A stretch of DNA of 64,000 bases from WVZL01 sp041862375 (GTDB taxonomy: Bacteria; Acidobacteriota; Aminicenantia; Aminicenantales; Aminicenantaceae), in contig JBGVTE010000065.1 of NCBI GenBank assembly GCA_041862375.1, positions 3,314 through 67,313 on the forward strand, written 5' to 3'. How positions within the stretch are numbered: position 1 is the first letter of the stretch; each line of letters starts with the position of its first letter. Of the stretch, positions 35,828 through 44,427 are shown piece after piece. Below the pieces are notes generated by a model. The model saw only the letters and a list, made by a program, of their open reading frames with translations, was not told where the DNA came from and did no database searches. A program made the translations under genes and the position numbers.

Positions 35828-35872
35828 TTGATATTATTAAAATAATTATGGTATAATATAGATTAATTAATC
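35828..35872 (+). promoter_or_regulatory. strong sigma70-type promoter with palindrome at the start site
   Basis: TTGATA (35828-35833), 18-base spacer, TATAAT (35852-35857). The expected start near 35864 lies inside a perfect 12-base palindrome, GATTAATTAATC (35861-35872), which could be an operator. It drives rightward transcription into a short unit that ends at the hairpin at 36030. Confidence 0.6.
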
Positions 35873-35959
35873 AATTCCTCTTCTAAAATAATTTTAAAAA
35901 CATATCCTTCTGGGTAACTTTTCTATCATTTTTATCGTATATACAAATGGAGAGACAAA

Positions 35960-36031
35960 ATGAAAAAACCTCCTTTTTTTCAGGAGTTCATCATAGATTC
36001 AATTCTTCTATTTACCCATTCCCTTTCCTAG
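35960..36031 (+). CDS. putative 23-residue peptide
   Basis: A short frame from ATG 35960 to TAG 36029-36031, reading MKKPPFFQEF, then IIDSILLFTHSLS. GGAGAG lies seven bases before the ATG, an ideal ribosome site. The stop codon touches the base of the following terminator hairpin. The peptide is basic at the N-terminus and hydrophobic after residue 10, so it could be a leader peptide, a membrane-active peptide such as a type I toxin, or nothing. No homologue is recalled. The unit upstream has a strong promoter, so the RNA itself may be the product. Confidence 0.4.
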   Translation: MKKPPFFQEFIIDSILLFTHSLS

Positions 36032-36078
36032 GCTGTCCTCCTTTTTTTCATATGAAAAAAGCAAGGGCAGCCTTTTTA
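36030..36078 (+). terminator. intrinsic terminator of the small transcription unit
   Basis: AGGCTGTCC (36030-36038) pairs with GGGCAGCCT (36065-36073). An inner stem of T-run (36043-36048) plus C pairs with G plus A-run (36055-36060) around a CATATG core. A run of five T follows. The hairpin would end a transcript of about 210 bases begun near 35864. Confidence 0.65.
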
Positions 36079-36261
36079 TATAATGGAGATTTTTATATTT
36101 TCTTTATTTTCCGCTAATTCTATTTCCAATGTAACAATCATACTCCTAATGCTGTATCACTTCCATATGATACCACATAAAAATTTTACTCATTCTTGTT
36201 CCTGCCTTCTTAGGATAACATAAGGACAAAATCGACCAGCCTCATTTTCTCATGAAGATGC

Positions 36262-36314
36262 TTACCTCTTCGCTGATGACTACTTCAGCTCTCATCACGG
36301 AAAAGAATATACTT
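36262..36314 (+). repeat. degenerate copy of the 7939-8250 element end
   Basis: ATCACGGAAAAGAATATACTT at 36294-36314 matches 18 of 21 positions of the right end of the 312-bp element. The preceding bases from about 36262 (ACCTCTTCGC, then ATCACGG after a gap) look like a worn version of the element's left arm as seen at 60629-60697. An AAGATGCTT also lies at 36255-36263. Confidence 0.4.
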
Positions 36315-36397
36315 ACGATAGGAGTTTGAACTTGACTGAACAGAAACTTTTTATTACATTAGAGGTGCAAATAATCTATCTTTGACAATTTAATTTT

Positions 36398-36548
36398 GGC
36401 TCGAAGGAAAGGGAAGTCCGTGAAAAGCGGACACAGCCCCCGCTACTGTAATCGGGGACAAATTCCAGAATATGCCACTGTTCAATTAAACGTAACAGGA
36501 AGGTCTGGAAGGAGGATGATCCGAGAGTCAGGAAACCCCCTTTAAGCC
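36398..36548 (+). promoter_or_regulatory. cobalamin (adenosylcobalamin-class) riboswitch
   Basis: Conserved blocks are present in order. P1 left arm GGCTCGAAGG (36398-36407) pairs with CCTTTAAGCC (36539-36548). Next come GGGAAGTCCG, the block AGCCCCCGCTACTGTA (36435-36450), the B12-box core ATGCCACTG (36472-36480), GGAAGGTCTGG, and GATGATCCGAGAGTCAGGA (36514-36532). This is the standard aptamer arrangement. It lies about 137 bases upstream of a TonB-dependent receptor start and should repress it when cobalamin is plentiful. A possible promoter upstream is TTGACT (36332-36337) with TACATT (36355-36360). Confidence 0.93.
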
Positions 36549-36554
36549 TTGACA

Positions 36555-36590
36555 GCCCATCTTCGGGTGGAAGATAGGGTATTTTTTTTT
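36555..36590 (+). terminator. expression-platform terminator of the cobalamin riboswitch
   Basis: CCCATCTTC (36556-36564) pairs with GAAGATAGGG around a GGGTG loop, with one bulged base, followed by a run of nine T after TA. It is directly downstream of the aptamer, so control is probably by transcription termination. Confidence 0.75.
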
Positions 36591-36684
36591 ACTTATCTTC
36601 CCCGGAATGCTGCTTAAATCACAGTGAATGGTTTTTTCCTTATAAGGTTAAAAGCGGGGGCAAAAGATTCTGGAGGCACAAAGA

Positions 36685-38640
36685 ATGTTTAAAAAAATTT
36701 TTTTGATTGTCCTCGCTCTTATTTTACTTTTTTTCAACACTTACGCTGAAGAAGCCCAAGAAAGCGGTAAAAAGAAAAAACCTCCTTCTCTCCACTATGA
36801 TGTGGTTGTAACAGCGACTCGTATAGAAACCCCTGCCAGGGAAATTGCAAGCTCGATTACTGTCATAACAAGGGAAGACTTGGAGAGAATGAAAAAGTCA
36901 ACAGTTCTTGAAGTACTTAACGAGGTTTTAGGTGTTACGATTGTTCAAAATGGAGGCACAGGAGGAGCTGCATCTGTGCTCCTTCGGGGAGCGAATTCAG
37001 AACACACCCTGGTGATGATGGATGGAGTTGAGCTCAATGACCCAATCACTCCTTCTCGCTCTTATGACCTCGCTCATTTTTCATTAGATGACATTGAGCG
37101 CATCGAGGTTCTTCGAGGTCCCCAGAGCACACTCTATGGCTCGGATGCCCTGGGCGGAGTTATTAACATCATTTCAAGAAAAGGAAAGGGAAAGGCAAAG
37201 GTACGATTTTCAAGCTATGGTGGCTCTTTTGGAACTATCACAGGGAATGCTGGAATAAGCGGATCTGTGGATAAATTTGACTACTCTCTGGGAACATCTT
37301 ATTTCCATAATGCTGGATTCTCCTCAGCAAGCACTGCCTACAAGGGAAACAAAGAAGAGGATGGTTACCGGAACCTCACACTTTCAGCAAGATTTGGCTA
37401 TCGTCCTTCAAGCAACCTCGATATCAACTTCATTGTACGATCATTGGATACAAAAATTGATATTGATAATTTTGGCGGAGCTTACGGGGATGACCCTAAC
37501 AACATTCAGGATTACCGCGCCTTGTTCCTTAAGGGAGAAATCCGGAGACTCTTCCTTCAAAACCGGTGGGAGCAAAAATTAATCCTTTCCTTTGTTAATT
37601 ACAACCGAAAATATGATAATCCTACAGATGCGTCTCATCCTTTAGATTCTGATAGATCAAAGTTCAAAAGTAAGCTGTGGAAGCTGGACTGGCAGCATAA
37701 TATTTTCCTCCATGAAACAAGCACTCTGACTTTTGGAGCTGAATATCAGCAGGAACAGGGAGAATCAGAATACCATTCAGAAGGAGTATGGGGTCCTTTT
37801 TCAAGTACTTTCCCGCTTCGAAAATCACACCAAAAAGGATTCTATATCCAGGATCAAATCAGGATAAAAGATCAATTTTTTGCCGCTGTCGGAGCACGCT
37901 TCGATCATCACAGTCAGGCTGGCACAGCAGTAACCTACAGAATCGCTCCTGCATATTTCATCAAGCAGACAGGGACAAAGTTAAAGGCAACTTACGGAAG
38001 TGGTTTTAAATCGCCTTCTCTCTACCAGCTCTATGCACCTGGAACAGCATGGGGTCCTATCGGAAATGAAAATCTAGAGCCTGAAAAATCAACAGGCTGG
38101 GATGCCGGCGTTGAACAGTATTTATTTCAGGATAAGCTGATGTTTGGCGCGACATATTTCAAAAACAGCTTTGAAAACCTCATTGATTTTGATGATGTAC
38201 AAGGTTTCATAAATATTTCAAAATCCTCCTCTAAAGGCGCTGAATTCATTTTTCAAGCACAGCCGATCAAAAGTATTCTTATCACCGCTTCCTATACCAG
38301 GAATGAGGCAATGGATGAAGATGAAAATACACCTCTTTTGAGACGGCCAAAAGATAAATTCACCTCCATGGTGAATTATGGTTTTCTAGAGAAAGGAAAC
38401 ATCGCTCTTTCATTAATATATGTGGGAGAGAGGGAAGATATGGATTTTAGTATCTGGCCGTCAAAGAGGGTAACTCTGCCATCTTACACTTTGCTAAATG
38501 CTACTGCTTCGTTCAACTTCAATGCGAACATTCAAATTTTCGGGCGCTTGGATAATGTCCTCAATGAAAAGTATGAAATGATTAAAGGGTACGGAACATC
38601 CGGTTTTTCTGCTTACGGAGGAGTAAAACTCGTCTTTTAA
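36685..38640 (+). CDS. TonB-dependent receptor, BtuB-like (cobalamin uptake)
   Basis: 651 residues. Signal peptide at 1-21; a short Lys-rich linker; plug domain from about 35 (YDVVVTATRIETPAREIASSITVIT, with a VVVTA TonB-box-like motif) through LRGANSEHTLVMMDGVELND and LRGPQSTLYGSDALGGVINI. A beta-barrel follows (about 160-651), ending in the aromatic-terminated strand GGVKLVF. The upstream cobalamin riboswitch makes corrinoid the likely ligand. No BtuF/BtuCD genes are next to it, so the inner-membrane transporter must lie elsewhere. Start ATG preceded by ctggaggcac. A 9-base inverted repeat overlaps the stop but lacks a T-run. Confidence 0.92.
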   Translation: MFKKIFLIVLALILLFFNTYAEEAQESGKKKKPPSLHYDVVVTATRIETPAREIASSITVITREDLERMKKSTVLEVLNEVLGVTIVQNGGTGGAASVLLRGANSEHTLVMMDGVELNDPITPSRSYDLAHFSLDDIERIEVLRGPQSTLYGSDALGGVINIISRKGKGKAKVRFSSYGGSFGTITGNAGISGSVDKFDYSLGTSYFHNAGFSSASTAYKGNKEEDGYRNLTLSARFGYRPSSNLDINFIVRSLDTKIDIDNFGGAYGDDPNNIQDYRALFLKGEIRRLFLQNRWEQKLILSFVNYNRKYDNPTDASHPLDSDRSKFKSKLWKLDWQHNIFLHETSTLTFGAEYQQEQGESEYHSEGVWGPFSSTFPLRKSHQKGFYIQDQIRIKDQFFAAVGARFDHHSQAGTAVTYRIAPAYFIKQTGTKLKATYGSGFKSPSLYQLYAPGTAWGPIGNENLEPEKSTGWDAGVEQYLFQDKLMFGATYFKNSFENLIDFDDVQGFINISKSSSKGAEFIFQAQPIKSILITASYTRNEAMDEDENTPLLRRPKDKFTSMVNYGFLEKGNIALSLIYVGEREDMDFSIWPSKRVTLPSYTLLNATASFNFNANIQIFGRLDNVLNEKYEMIKGYGTSGFSAYGGVKLVF

Positions 38641-38759
38641 CTCAACCTGAGTTAAACCAAGTGATAAATCTCCTTCCCGTAATAACATTTTATTTATTAT
38701 AATTGCACTATTGAGAATAGCATGAAGAATACTATTATCTGTCTTCTAAACACGGAAAA

Positions 38760-40718
38760 ATGAAATTACTGAGAGCAATATTACCCTTATTACTTTTATT
38801 ATGCTTGCTACAGGCTCAGGAAAAAAAAGATGATAAAAAAAAGAAAGAAAAAGAGTACGCCTATGACCACCAGGAAGTCGTCGTAACCGCTAAAAAAGAG
38901 CCAATCACAGAGATAGCTAATATCAAAGAAATCAAAAAAGAAGAGTTAGAAGCAGCAGGAGCATATGACCCTGTTCAAGCATTAGCACTTGTTCCAGGTG
39001 TTTTTTACACAATCGGTTTGAGGGGGGAAGCTATCCTCCAGTTAAGGGGATTCAGCCAAAGACAAGTAGTAGTTATGATTGATGGAATCCCGGTATATGT
39101 CCCTTTTGATGGCCAGATTGATTTATCCCAGCTTCCTGTTGAAGGTCTGGCTAAAATAAAAGTTATTAAGGGTAACTCCTCAACGGTTTACGGTTCCAAT
39201 TCGATGGGAGGGATTGTTAATCTTATCACTCAAGCACCATCACAAAAGACAAGTGGCAGCGTTTCTTTAAATAAAGGGAGGAATTTAAATCAAAGGCTGG
39301 CATTTTCATTCGGAAAAAAACTGAAAAGATTAGGATTCTGGATTTCGGGTGAGTATAAACATTCAGATGGTTTCTACCTTTCCCAAAAATTTAATCCTCA
39401 GAAAAATGAAGGAGGAAATTTACGCCAGAATTCACACCTTAAAAACAAAGCAGTCGGTGGCCGACTTCATTACTCCTGGATAGACGGCTCCCTCTTTCTT
39501 GATTTTAGTTTTGTAGACAGCAGAAAAGGAGTACCTCCCCATTCGTACGAGAGCAGGCCTCGATACTGGCGCTTTACCCAGTGGAGGAAAAATGATGTAA
39601 AGCTTTCTCTCAAGCATACATTCTTGAGCGGCCTGGAACTTCGAGGAAGTGTTTTTTATGATTCGTACTACAATCTCCTTGATTCCTACGATGACTCTAC
39701 TTATTCCACCCAAGAAGAAAATTATTCTTTTCACAGCACTTTCGATGATTATTCGCTGGGTGCAACTTTCCTTGGAGACTATGTCAGGGGAATACATCAC
39801 TTACGAGTTGGAGTTAATCTCAAGAAAGATGTTCACCGCGCTCAAGCGGATTATCAGCAGGCCTGGGAAAAATACAAAGCTTCTGATTATTCCCTAGGAT
39901 TAGAAGATGAAATTGAAGTTAAGAGAAATTTATCTTTCATTATAGGGACAAGCTTTGATTGGCTTAAGCCGCTCTATGCCAACGGTGAAAAGCTGAGACC
40001 TTCTATCGTTCACTTAAATCCCTTGATAGGTATAGCATACAGAATAGATATCTCCCAGGTCTACCTCTCGATTGCCCGAAAATCTAGGTTTCCAACACTT
40101 AAAGAATTTTATTCAGAATTTCTTGGAAGAAACATTCCAAATCCAGAGCTTAAAGAAGAAAGGGCCTTGAACTATGAATTCGGATTTCGCACCTTTTTAT
40201 CTCCTAGAAGCACATTTGAATTATCTTTCTTTTACTCAGACTTGAAGGATTTGATTGTCCGCAAGAGAACAGGAACTCTTTTTCAAATGCAAAATGTAGA
40301 TCGTGCAAGATATCAAGGTGCTGAATTTTCTCTAAATTACCAGATTCAGGAAGGATATAATGTGAACGTAAATTACTCATATCTTCAAGCCATAAATACT
40401 TCACCGGGAAGAAAGTCTTCCAAACTGGAATATAAACCTCCCCACAAATTCTCTCTTTTCTTTGAGTACAAATTACCTTTTTCTCTTAAAGGTATGCTGA
40501 AAGTGCTTTATATCGATAAAAGATATTTTGAAGAGCCGGAAGGAGAGTTTAAGCACCTTTCTTCCTACGCACTTCTAGATCTAAGAATAGCTAAAACTTT
40601 AGGGAAATTCGAGGTTTACCTCCTGCTTAAGAATCTTTTCGATGAGAATTATGAATTTGAGGCCGGATTCCCTGCGCCAGGAAGGGAATATATCATGGGC
40701 ATTTCATGGAAATATTGA
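38760..40718 (+). CDS. TonB-dependent receptor, second paralogue
   Basis: 652 residues. Signal peptide 1-20, then an unusually Lys/Asp-rich stretch (residues 21-36) and HQEVVVTAKKE, a TonB-box-like motif. The plug is shorter than in the first receptor: PVQALALVPGVFYTIGLRG, IDGIPVYVPFDGQIDL and SSTVYGSNSMGGIVNLIT. Barrel to the C-terminal aromatic strand (MGISWKY). It is 119 bases after the first receptor with no riboswitch of its own, so it may be read through from the B12-controlled promoter. Its ligand could be a different corrinoid or siderophore. It ends 13 bases before the convergent mntP. Confidence 0.9.
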   Translation: MKLLRAILPLLLLLCLLQAQEKKDDKKKKEKEYAYDHQEVVVTAKKEPITEIANIKEIKKEELEAAGAYDPVQALALVPGVFYTIGLRGEAILQLRGFSQRQVVVMIDGIPVYVPFDGQIDLSQLPVEGLAKIKVIKGNSSTVYGSNSMGGIVNLITQAPSQKTSGSVSLNKGRNLNQRLAFSFGKKLKRLGFWISGEYKHSDGFYLSQKFNPQKNEGGNLRQNSHLKNKAVGGRLHYSWIDGSLFLDFSFVDSRKGVPPHSYESRPRYWRFTQWRKNDVKLSLKHTFLSGLELRGSVFYDSYYNLLDSYDDSTYSTQEENYSFHSTFDDYSLGATFLGDYVRGIHHLRVGVNLKKDVHRAQADYQQAWEKYKASDYSLGLEDEIEVKRNLSFIIGTSFDWLKPLYANGEKLRPSIVHLNPLIGIAYRIDISQVYLSIARKSRFPTLKEFYSEFLGRNIPNPELKEERALNYEFGFRTFLSPRSTFELSFFYSDLKDLIVRKRTGTLFQMQNVDRARYQGAEFSLNYQIQEGYNVNVNYSYLQAINTSPGRKSSKLEYKPPHKFSLFFEYKLPFSLKGMLKVLYIDKRYFEEPEGEFKHLSSYALLDLRIAKTLGKFEVYLLLKNLFDENYEFEAGFPAPGREYIMGISWKY

Positions 40719-40731
40719 AGAGAGAGTCTGT

Positions 40732-41292
40732 CTACAGATGCTCGGCAAGAATTACTACTCCAACTATAATAAGTATCAACCCTCCCATCAATTCTCCCCT
40801 TTTCTTTATAAGGTATCCTGTCAGAGATCCCATCTTCATTCCAACAACAGTCATCACAAAGGCAACAAATCCAATGATTATAGCTGGGTAGATGATTCCC
40901 ACCCCGAGAAAAGCAAGACTTAATCCTACTGCCAGCGCATCGATACTGGTTGCGATAGAGAGAAGAAGAAGGGATGAGCCTTTTGTTGGGTCAGAGCCAT
41001 AATGTTTCGTCTTTTTACTGAGGTCGAAAGATTCATAAATCATCTTTCCTCCTATAAAAAGAAGCAGGGAAAAGGCTATCCAGTGGTCAAAAGCCTGGAT
41101 ATACTTCTGGATATTCCCACCTACTGACCAGCCTATGACAGGCATCATAAACTGAAAGAATCCAAAACAGAAAGCTGGCCTCAAAACCTGCATTTTTGTT
41201 ATTCTTTTCAGAGATGCACTAATGCCAACTGAAACTGCAAATGCATCCATAGCCAGAGCAAACGCAATGCCTAAAATGAGGAAAAAATTCAT
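40732..41292 (-). CDS. mntP: manganese efflux pump MntP
   Basis: 186 residues, six membrane spans. The paired motifs typical of MntP (DUF204) are seen: ALAMDAFAVSVGIS near the N-terminus and ATSIDALAVGLSLAFL in the second half, with conserved Asp residues in the membrane. It exports Mn2+ from the cytoplasm. In some bacteria it is controlled by a yybP-ykoY riboswitch; none is evident here in the 91 bases upstream. Confidence 0.9.
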   Translation of the reverse strand: MNFFLILGIAFALAMDAFAVSVGISASLKRITKMQVLRPAFCFGFFQFMMPVIGWSVGGNIQKYIQAFDHWIAFSLLLFIGGKMIYESFDLSKKTKHYGSDPTKGSSLLLLSIATSIDALAVGLSLAFLGVGIIYPAIIIGFVAFVMTVVGMKMGSLTGYLIKKRGELMGGLILIIVGVVILAEHL

Positions 41293-41383
41293 GTTTTTAC
41301 TTTTTTCTATAAGATTGCGGCGGTCCTTTCTATCGCACGCAATTAAATATGGTTAAATAATTTCTGGGAAAATTCATCTATTC

Positions 41384-42547
41384 TTAACTCTGCAAATACT
41401 CCAGAGCCAGGCTTGTCATAAAAAGTGCAGCTTGAGGAAGAGCTCGTTCATCCAAATCAAAACCAGGATGGTGATGAGGGAATTCCATTCCATCCCCCAT
41501 TCCAAAAAATAGAAAAGCACCCGGAACCTTTTGAAGGAAATAGGCAAAGTCCTCCCCTCCCATGACCGGGTCAATTTTTTTGATGCTCTCCTCTCCCAAT
41601 GTTTTGTTTGCTACATCCAGGACCAAATCTGCCATTGCATCATCGTTGATGAGAGGAGGATAGCCTCTTTCATACTTGAATTCGCTTGTCGCACCAAATG
41701 TATGGCAGGTTCTTTCAACAATCTCTCTCACTCTTTCTTCCATAAATCCTCTTAGCTCCGGGTCGAACGTTCTGACAGTCCCGCTCAATGTAACTTCGCA
41801 GGGGATGATATTATTAATGGTACCTCCTTCAATTGTCCCCAGAGAAACTACTGCAGACTTTAGAGGATCAACATTTCGACTGACAATACTCTGAAGGTTT
41901 ACAACCAGATGAGAAGCAACGAGAATTGGATCTACTGTTGTCTGAGGCATAGAACCATGGCCTCCTTTTCCTATTACCCTGAGCGAGAATTGATCTGGTG
42001 CGGCCATCATCGCTCCCTTCACAATCCCGATAGTTCCTGAGGGAAGAGGCTGCCAGAGATGGAGGCCAAATATAGCATCAACGCCTTTAAGGGCACCTTC
42101 CTCAATCATTTTTTTTGCGCCCCCAGGAATTCTTTCCTCCGAAGGCTGGAAGAGGAAAACAACTTTTCCTTTGAACTTATCTTTTTTCTTTGTAAGAAGC
42201 TGTGCAACTCCCATTAGAATAGCCATGTGGCCATCGTGAGCACAGGCGTGGCACGCTTCTGGGTTTTCTGAAATGTATTCCCTCTCTCCTTCTTCTTTCA
42301 ACGGTAGAGCATCCATGTCAGCTCTCAAAGCGACAGTTTTTCCTCCGGGTATTCCCTCAAGTATTCCTCGTAATCCTGTCTCTGCGAATGGCTTAACAGG
42401 GATGTTAAGAGTTTCTAAAAATTTGCGAATCACTGAGGATGTCCTGTGTTCCTGATAAGCAATTTCAGGGTGGCGATGAAAGTCACGGCGCCATTCGATT
42501 AATTTACCGTTAATTGCTTTCACTTCTTTTCTCAATTCCTCAATCAT
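41384..42547 (-). CDS. M20 family amidohydrolase (IAA-amino acid/hippurate hydrolase type)
   Basis: 387 residues. Di-metal binding is seen in CHACAHDGHMAILMG (Cys and His ligands), FLFQPSEER (general-base Glu region), FGLHLWQPLPSGTIG and VMGGEDFAYFLQ near the C-terminus. The dimerisation domain lies in the middle (GKGGHGSMPQTTVDP). It cleaves N-acyl or aminoacyl amide bonds. A strong ribosome site (taggagga) is nine bases upstream of the ATG. It follows a sodium:solute symporter gene, which may import the substrate. The frame upstream of this ATG stays open for 60 codons (see the separate entry). Confidence 0.9.
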   Translation of the reverse strand: MIEELRKEVKAINGKLIEWRRDFHRHPEIAYQEHRTSSVIRKFLETLNIPVKPFAETGLRGILEGIPGGKTVALRADMDALPLKEEGEREYISENPEACHACAHDGHMAILMGVAQLLTKKKDKFKGKVVFLFQPSEERIPGGAKKMIEEGALKGVDAIFGLHLWQPLPSGTIGIVKGAMMAAPDQFSLRVIGKGGHGSMPQTTVDPILVASHLVVNLQSIVSRNVDPLKSAVVSLGTIEGGTINNIIPCEVTLSGTVRTFDPELRGFMEERVREIVERTCHTFGATSEFKYERGYPPLINDDAMADLVLDVANKTLGEESIKKIDPVMGGEDFAYFLQKVPGAFLFFGMGDGMEFPHHHPGFDLDERALPQAALFMTSLALEYLQS

Positions 42548-42727
42548 ATCTATCCTCCTATAGCTTGTTTTTTCTTTTTTCTCATTTATCCCTTCAATCT
42601 CTCCATTAGCATCTATACTTAATAATTTAAATCTTGCCTTCTCTTCACATGTAACATCTTTCCTTGTCTCAACTGGATTTGAAATATCGAATTCATAAAA
42701 TATTTTTTTTGTTGTTGAATATAAATT
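42548..42727 (-). other. 60-codon open stretch in frame with both neighbouring genes
   Basis: Between the symporter's TAG and the amidohydrolase's ATG there are exactly 180 bases with no stop in the frame shared by both genes. The translation is protein-like, for example FYEFDISNPVETRKD and FKLLSIDANGEIEG, with a charged C-terminal part. It contains no ATG, GTG or TTG, so it is not independently translatable by a normal start. TAG ends other genes in this window, so routine readthrough is not implied. It may be a decayed small gene or former linker. Confidence 0.35.
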
Positions 42728-44152
42728 CTACTCCCAGCTTTTTTGCGGCTTTGTAAGCAGGCTCATTACTACAGTAACAACCGTATTAACTGAAAGGGCA
42801 ACAAATCCAGCATTTAATCCAAAGAAAGGATCATGACCCCCAAAAACTAGAAGGATCACAAGGCCAATTCCCGTGAGCAATCCACCTAAGACTCCGGTCC
42901 GGGTAACTCTTTTCCAGACCAACCCCAGAACTACACCTGGAAAGAACTGGGAGATACCATCGTAACCGATAAGAAGAAGGTTAACTAAGGCACTGGGGAA
43001 AAAGATGGCAAAAATAAGGGCCATGAAAGTCATAACAAAGACCAGAAATCGAGAAAGCCTGACAACCTTCTCTTCACTGGCGTTAGGATTGAATCCTGCT
43101 TTGTAGACATTTTTTGCTAATACTGTTGAGGCAAATAGGATGAGAATCGAGGAAGGAACCATGGCTGTCACAGCTCCAGCAGCGCCGATAAAACCCATAA
43201 ACCAGGAGGGGTACGTTTTATTGACTAAGGCTAAAAAGGCAAAGTCTCCATCTTTTAATCCAGGTATAACAAGGAGAGCTGTGAACCCGACCATGAACAC
43301 TAATAAAATCGGAACCTGGTAGAAAGGCATGATAACAGCGTTCCTTTTTATCGTCTTGGCGCTCTTTGCTGAAAAAACAGAACCGATAATGTGCGGCCAC
43401 ATGTAAAATCCTAATCCTGTCAGGAGTACTGTTGACATTACCCAAAGAGCATCCATATTAGAGGTTGCTCCAGGGAAGATAAGGTGATGTGGTTTCTGTG
43501 CGATTAGAGCCTTAAACATCTTCCCGAAACCACCAAAATATATATAGGGAACTCCAATACCAACTATCCCCACGGCAAGGATCATCATAATATCTTTGAT
43601 AATAGATACCCATGCTGTTCCACGGATACCACTGGTGTAGACAAAAGCGCAGGTAAGAACAAAGGATATCACCATCGCAAGACGAGGATCGATAGTGCGG
43701 TTACTTGCTTCCTCAACAATCATTCCTAATCCTTTAAGTTGGAGCTGAAGATAAGGTACGATAAAAATTACTCCGATCAGGGCTACGAGAACTCCGAGGG
43801 TGCGGCTGTCGTATCTTTTTATGAAAAAGTCAGGCTGAGTGTGTAGACCATATTTCTTCCCAACTTTCCACAGAAGAGGAAGAATAAAGAAGGAAAAGGT
43901 GTAAGCCAAAGTACCGTAAATCAGGATATAAAAGGTTGGAGCTCCTTTTGAATAGGCCCAGCCACTGGCCCCTAAGAAAGTAAAAGTTGTATAAATTTCC
44001 CCGGCCATAAGAAGCCAGATCAAGATAACTCCAAATCGCCTCCCTCCAACCGCCCACTCTTCTAAATTCATCTTTACTCGCCTTCCGGCATAAATGCCAA
44101 GAAGAGAAGAAAATATAATAACGGCAAATATAATTATCAGGGCAGGATTCAT
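42728..44152 (-). CDS. sodium:solute symporter family transporter
   Basis: 474 residues, about 12-13 spans, SSS family: WAVGGRRFGVILIWLLMAGEIYTTFTFLG at the N-terminus, RYDSRTLGVLVALIGV, and GIRGTAWVSIIKDIMM in the core. It belongs to the group paired with a small DUF3311 membrane protein, as in monocarboxylate or pantothenate-like carriers. Substrate is unknown. Its start overlaps the DUF3311 stop by one base (TAATG), so the two are translated together. The C-terminus (SLLTKPQKSWE) is short. Confidence 0.88.
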   Translation of the reverse strand: MNPALIIIFAVIIFSSLLGIYAGRRVKMNLEEWAVGGRRFGVILIWLLMAGEIYTTFTFLGASGWAYSKGAPTFYILIYGTLAYTFSFFILPLLWKVGKKYGLHTQPDFFIKRYDSRTLGVLVALIGVIFIVPYLQLQLKGLGMIVEEASNRTIDPRLAMVISFVLTCAFVYTSGIRGTAWVSIIKDIMMILAVGIVGIGVPYIYFGGFGKMFKALIAQKPHHLIFPGATSNMDALWVMSTVLLTGLGFYMWPHIIGSVFSAKSAKTIKRNAVIMPFYQVPILLVFMVGFTALLVIPGLKDGDFAFLALVNKTYPSWFMGFIGAAGAVTAMVPSSILILFASTVLAKNVYKAGFNPNASEEKVVRLSRFLVFVMTFMALIFAIFFPSALVNLLLIGYDGISQFFPGVVLGLVWKRVTRTGVLGGLLTGIGLVILLVFGGHDPFFGLNAGFVALSVNTVVTVVMSLLTKPQKSWE

Positions 44153-44370
44153 TACTCATCTCCTTCTTCAGGTGTGTTGTATCTTTTTTCCAGAAGATAG
44201 GCTGTCAGAAGAATAAAAGGAGTTAAAACAACCCATGAAATAATCCAGAACAAAATAAAAGGCAGCCCCAGAATAATTGGCTCAATCCGATTGACCAGAG
44301 GGAGGGCAAACGCCAGAGTGATAAAAGGAATAGCTCCAAGCATGAGGGCGTACTTAGTTCCTTTTTGCAT
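44152..44370 (-). CDS. DUF3311 family small membrane protein, symporter partner
   Basis: 72 residues with two membrane spans (ALMLGAIPFITLAFALPLV and LPFILFWIISWVVLTPFI) and an acidic tail. DUF3311 proteins are usually encoded directly before an SSS symporter and are assumed to be accessory subunits, like YhdT for PanF. A ribosome site (aaggagg) precedes the ATG. Confidence 0.85.
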   Translation of the reverse strand: MQKGTKYALMLGAIPFITLAFALPLVNRIEPIILGLPFILFWIISWVVLTPFILLTAYLLEKRYNTPEEGDE

Positions 44371-44427
44371 CTTGACCTCCTTAGCTTGACCATTATAACA
44401 AAAGCATATAAAAAGAAAATGAGAATT

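Noticed and set aside
38636..38656. Terminator after the first TonB receptor
   Set aside because: The 9-base inverted repeat (TTTAACTCA / TGAGTTAAA) has no T-run after it, so it is not called a terminator; read-through to the second receptor is possible.
42548..42727. Reassignment of TAG as a sense codon in this organism
   Set aside because: TAG ends several unrelated genes here (for example trmO and the second M16 gene) at the expected family length, so a global recoding is not supported.
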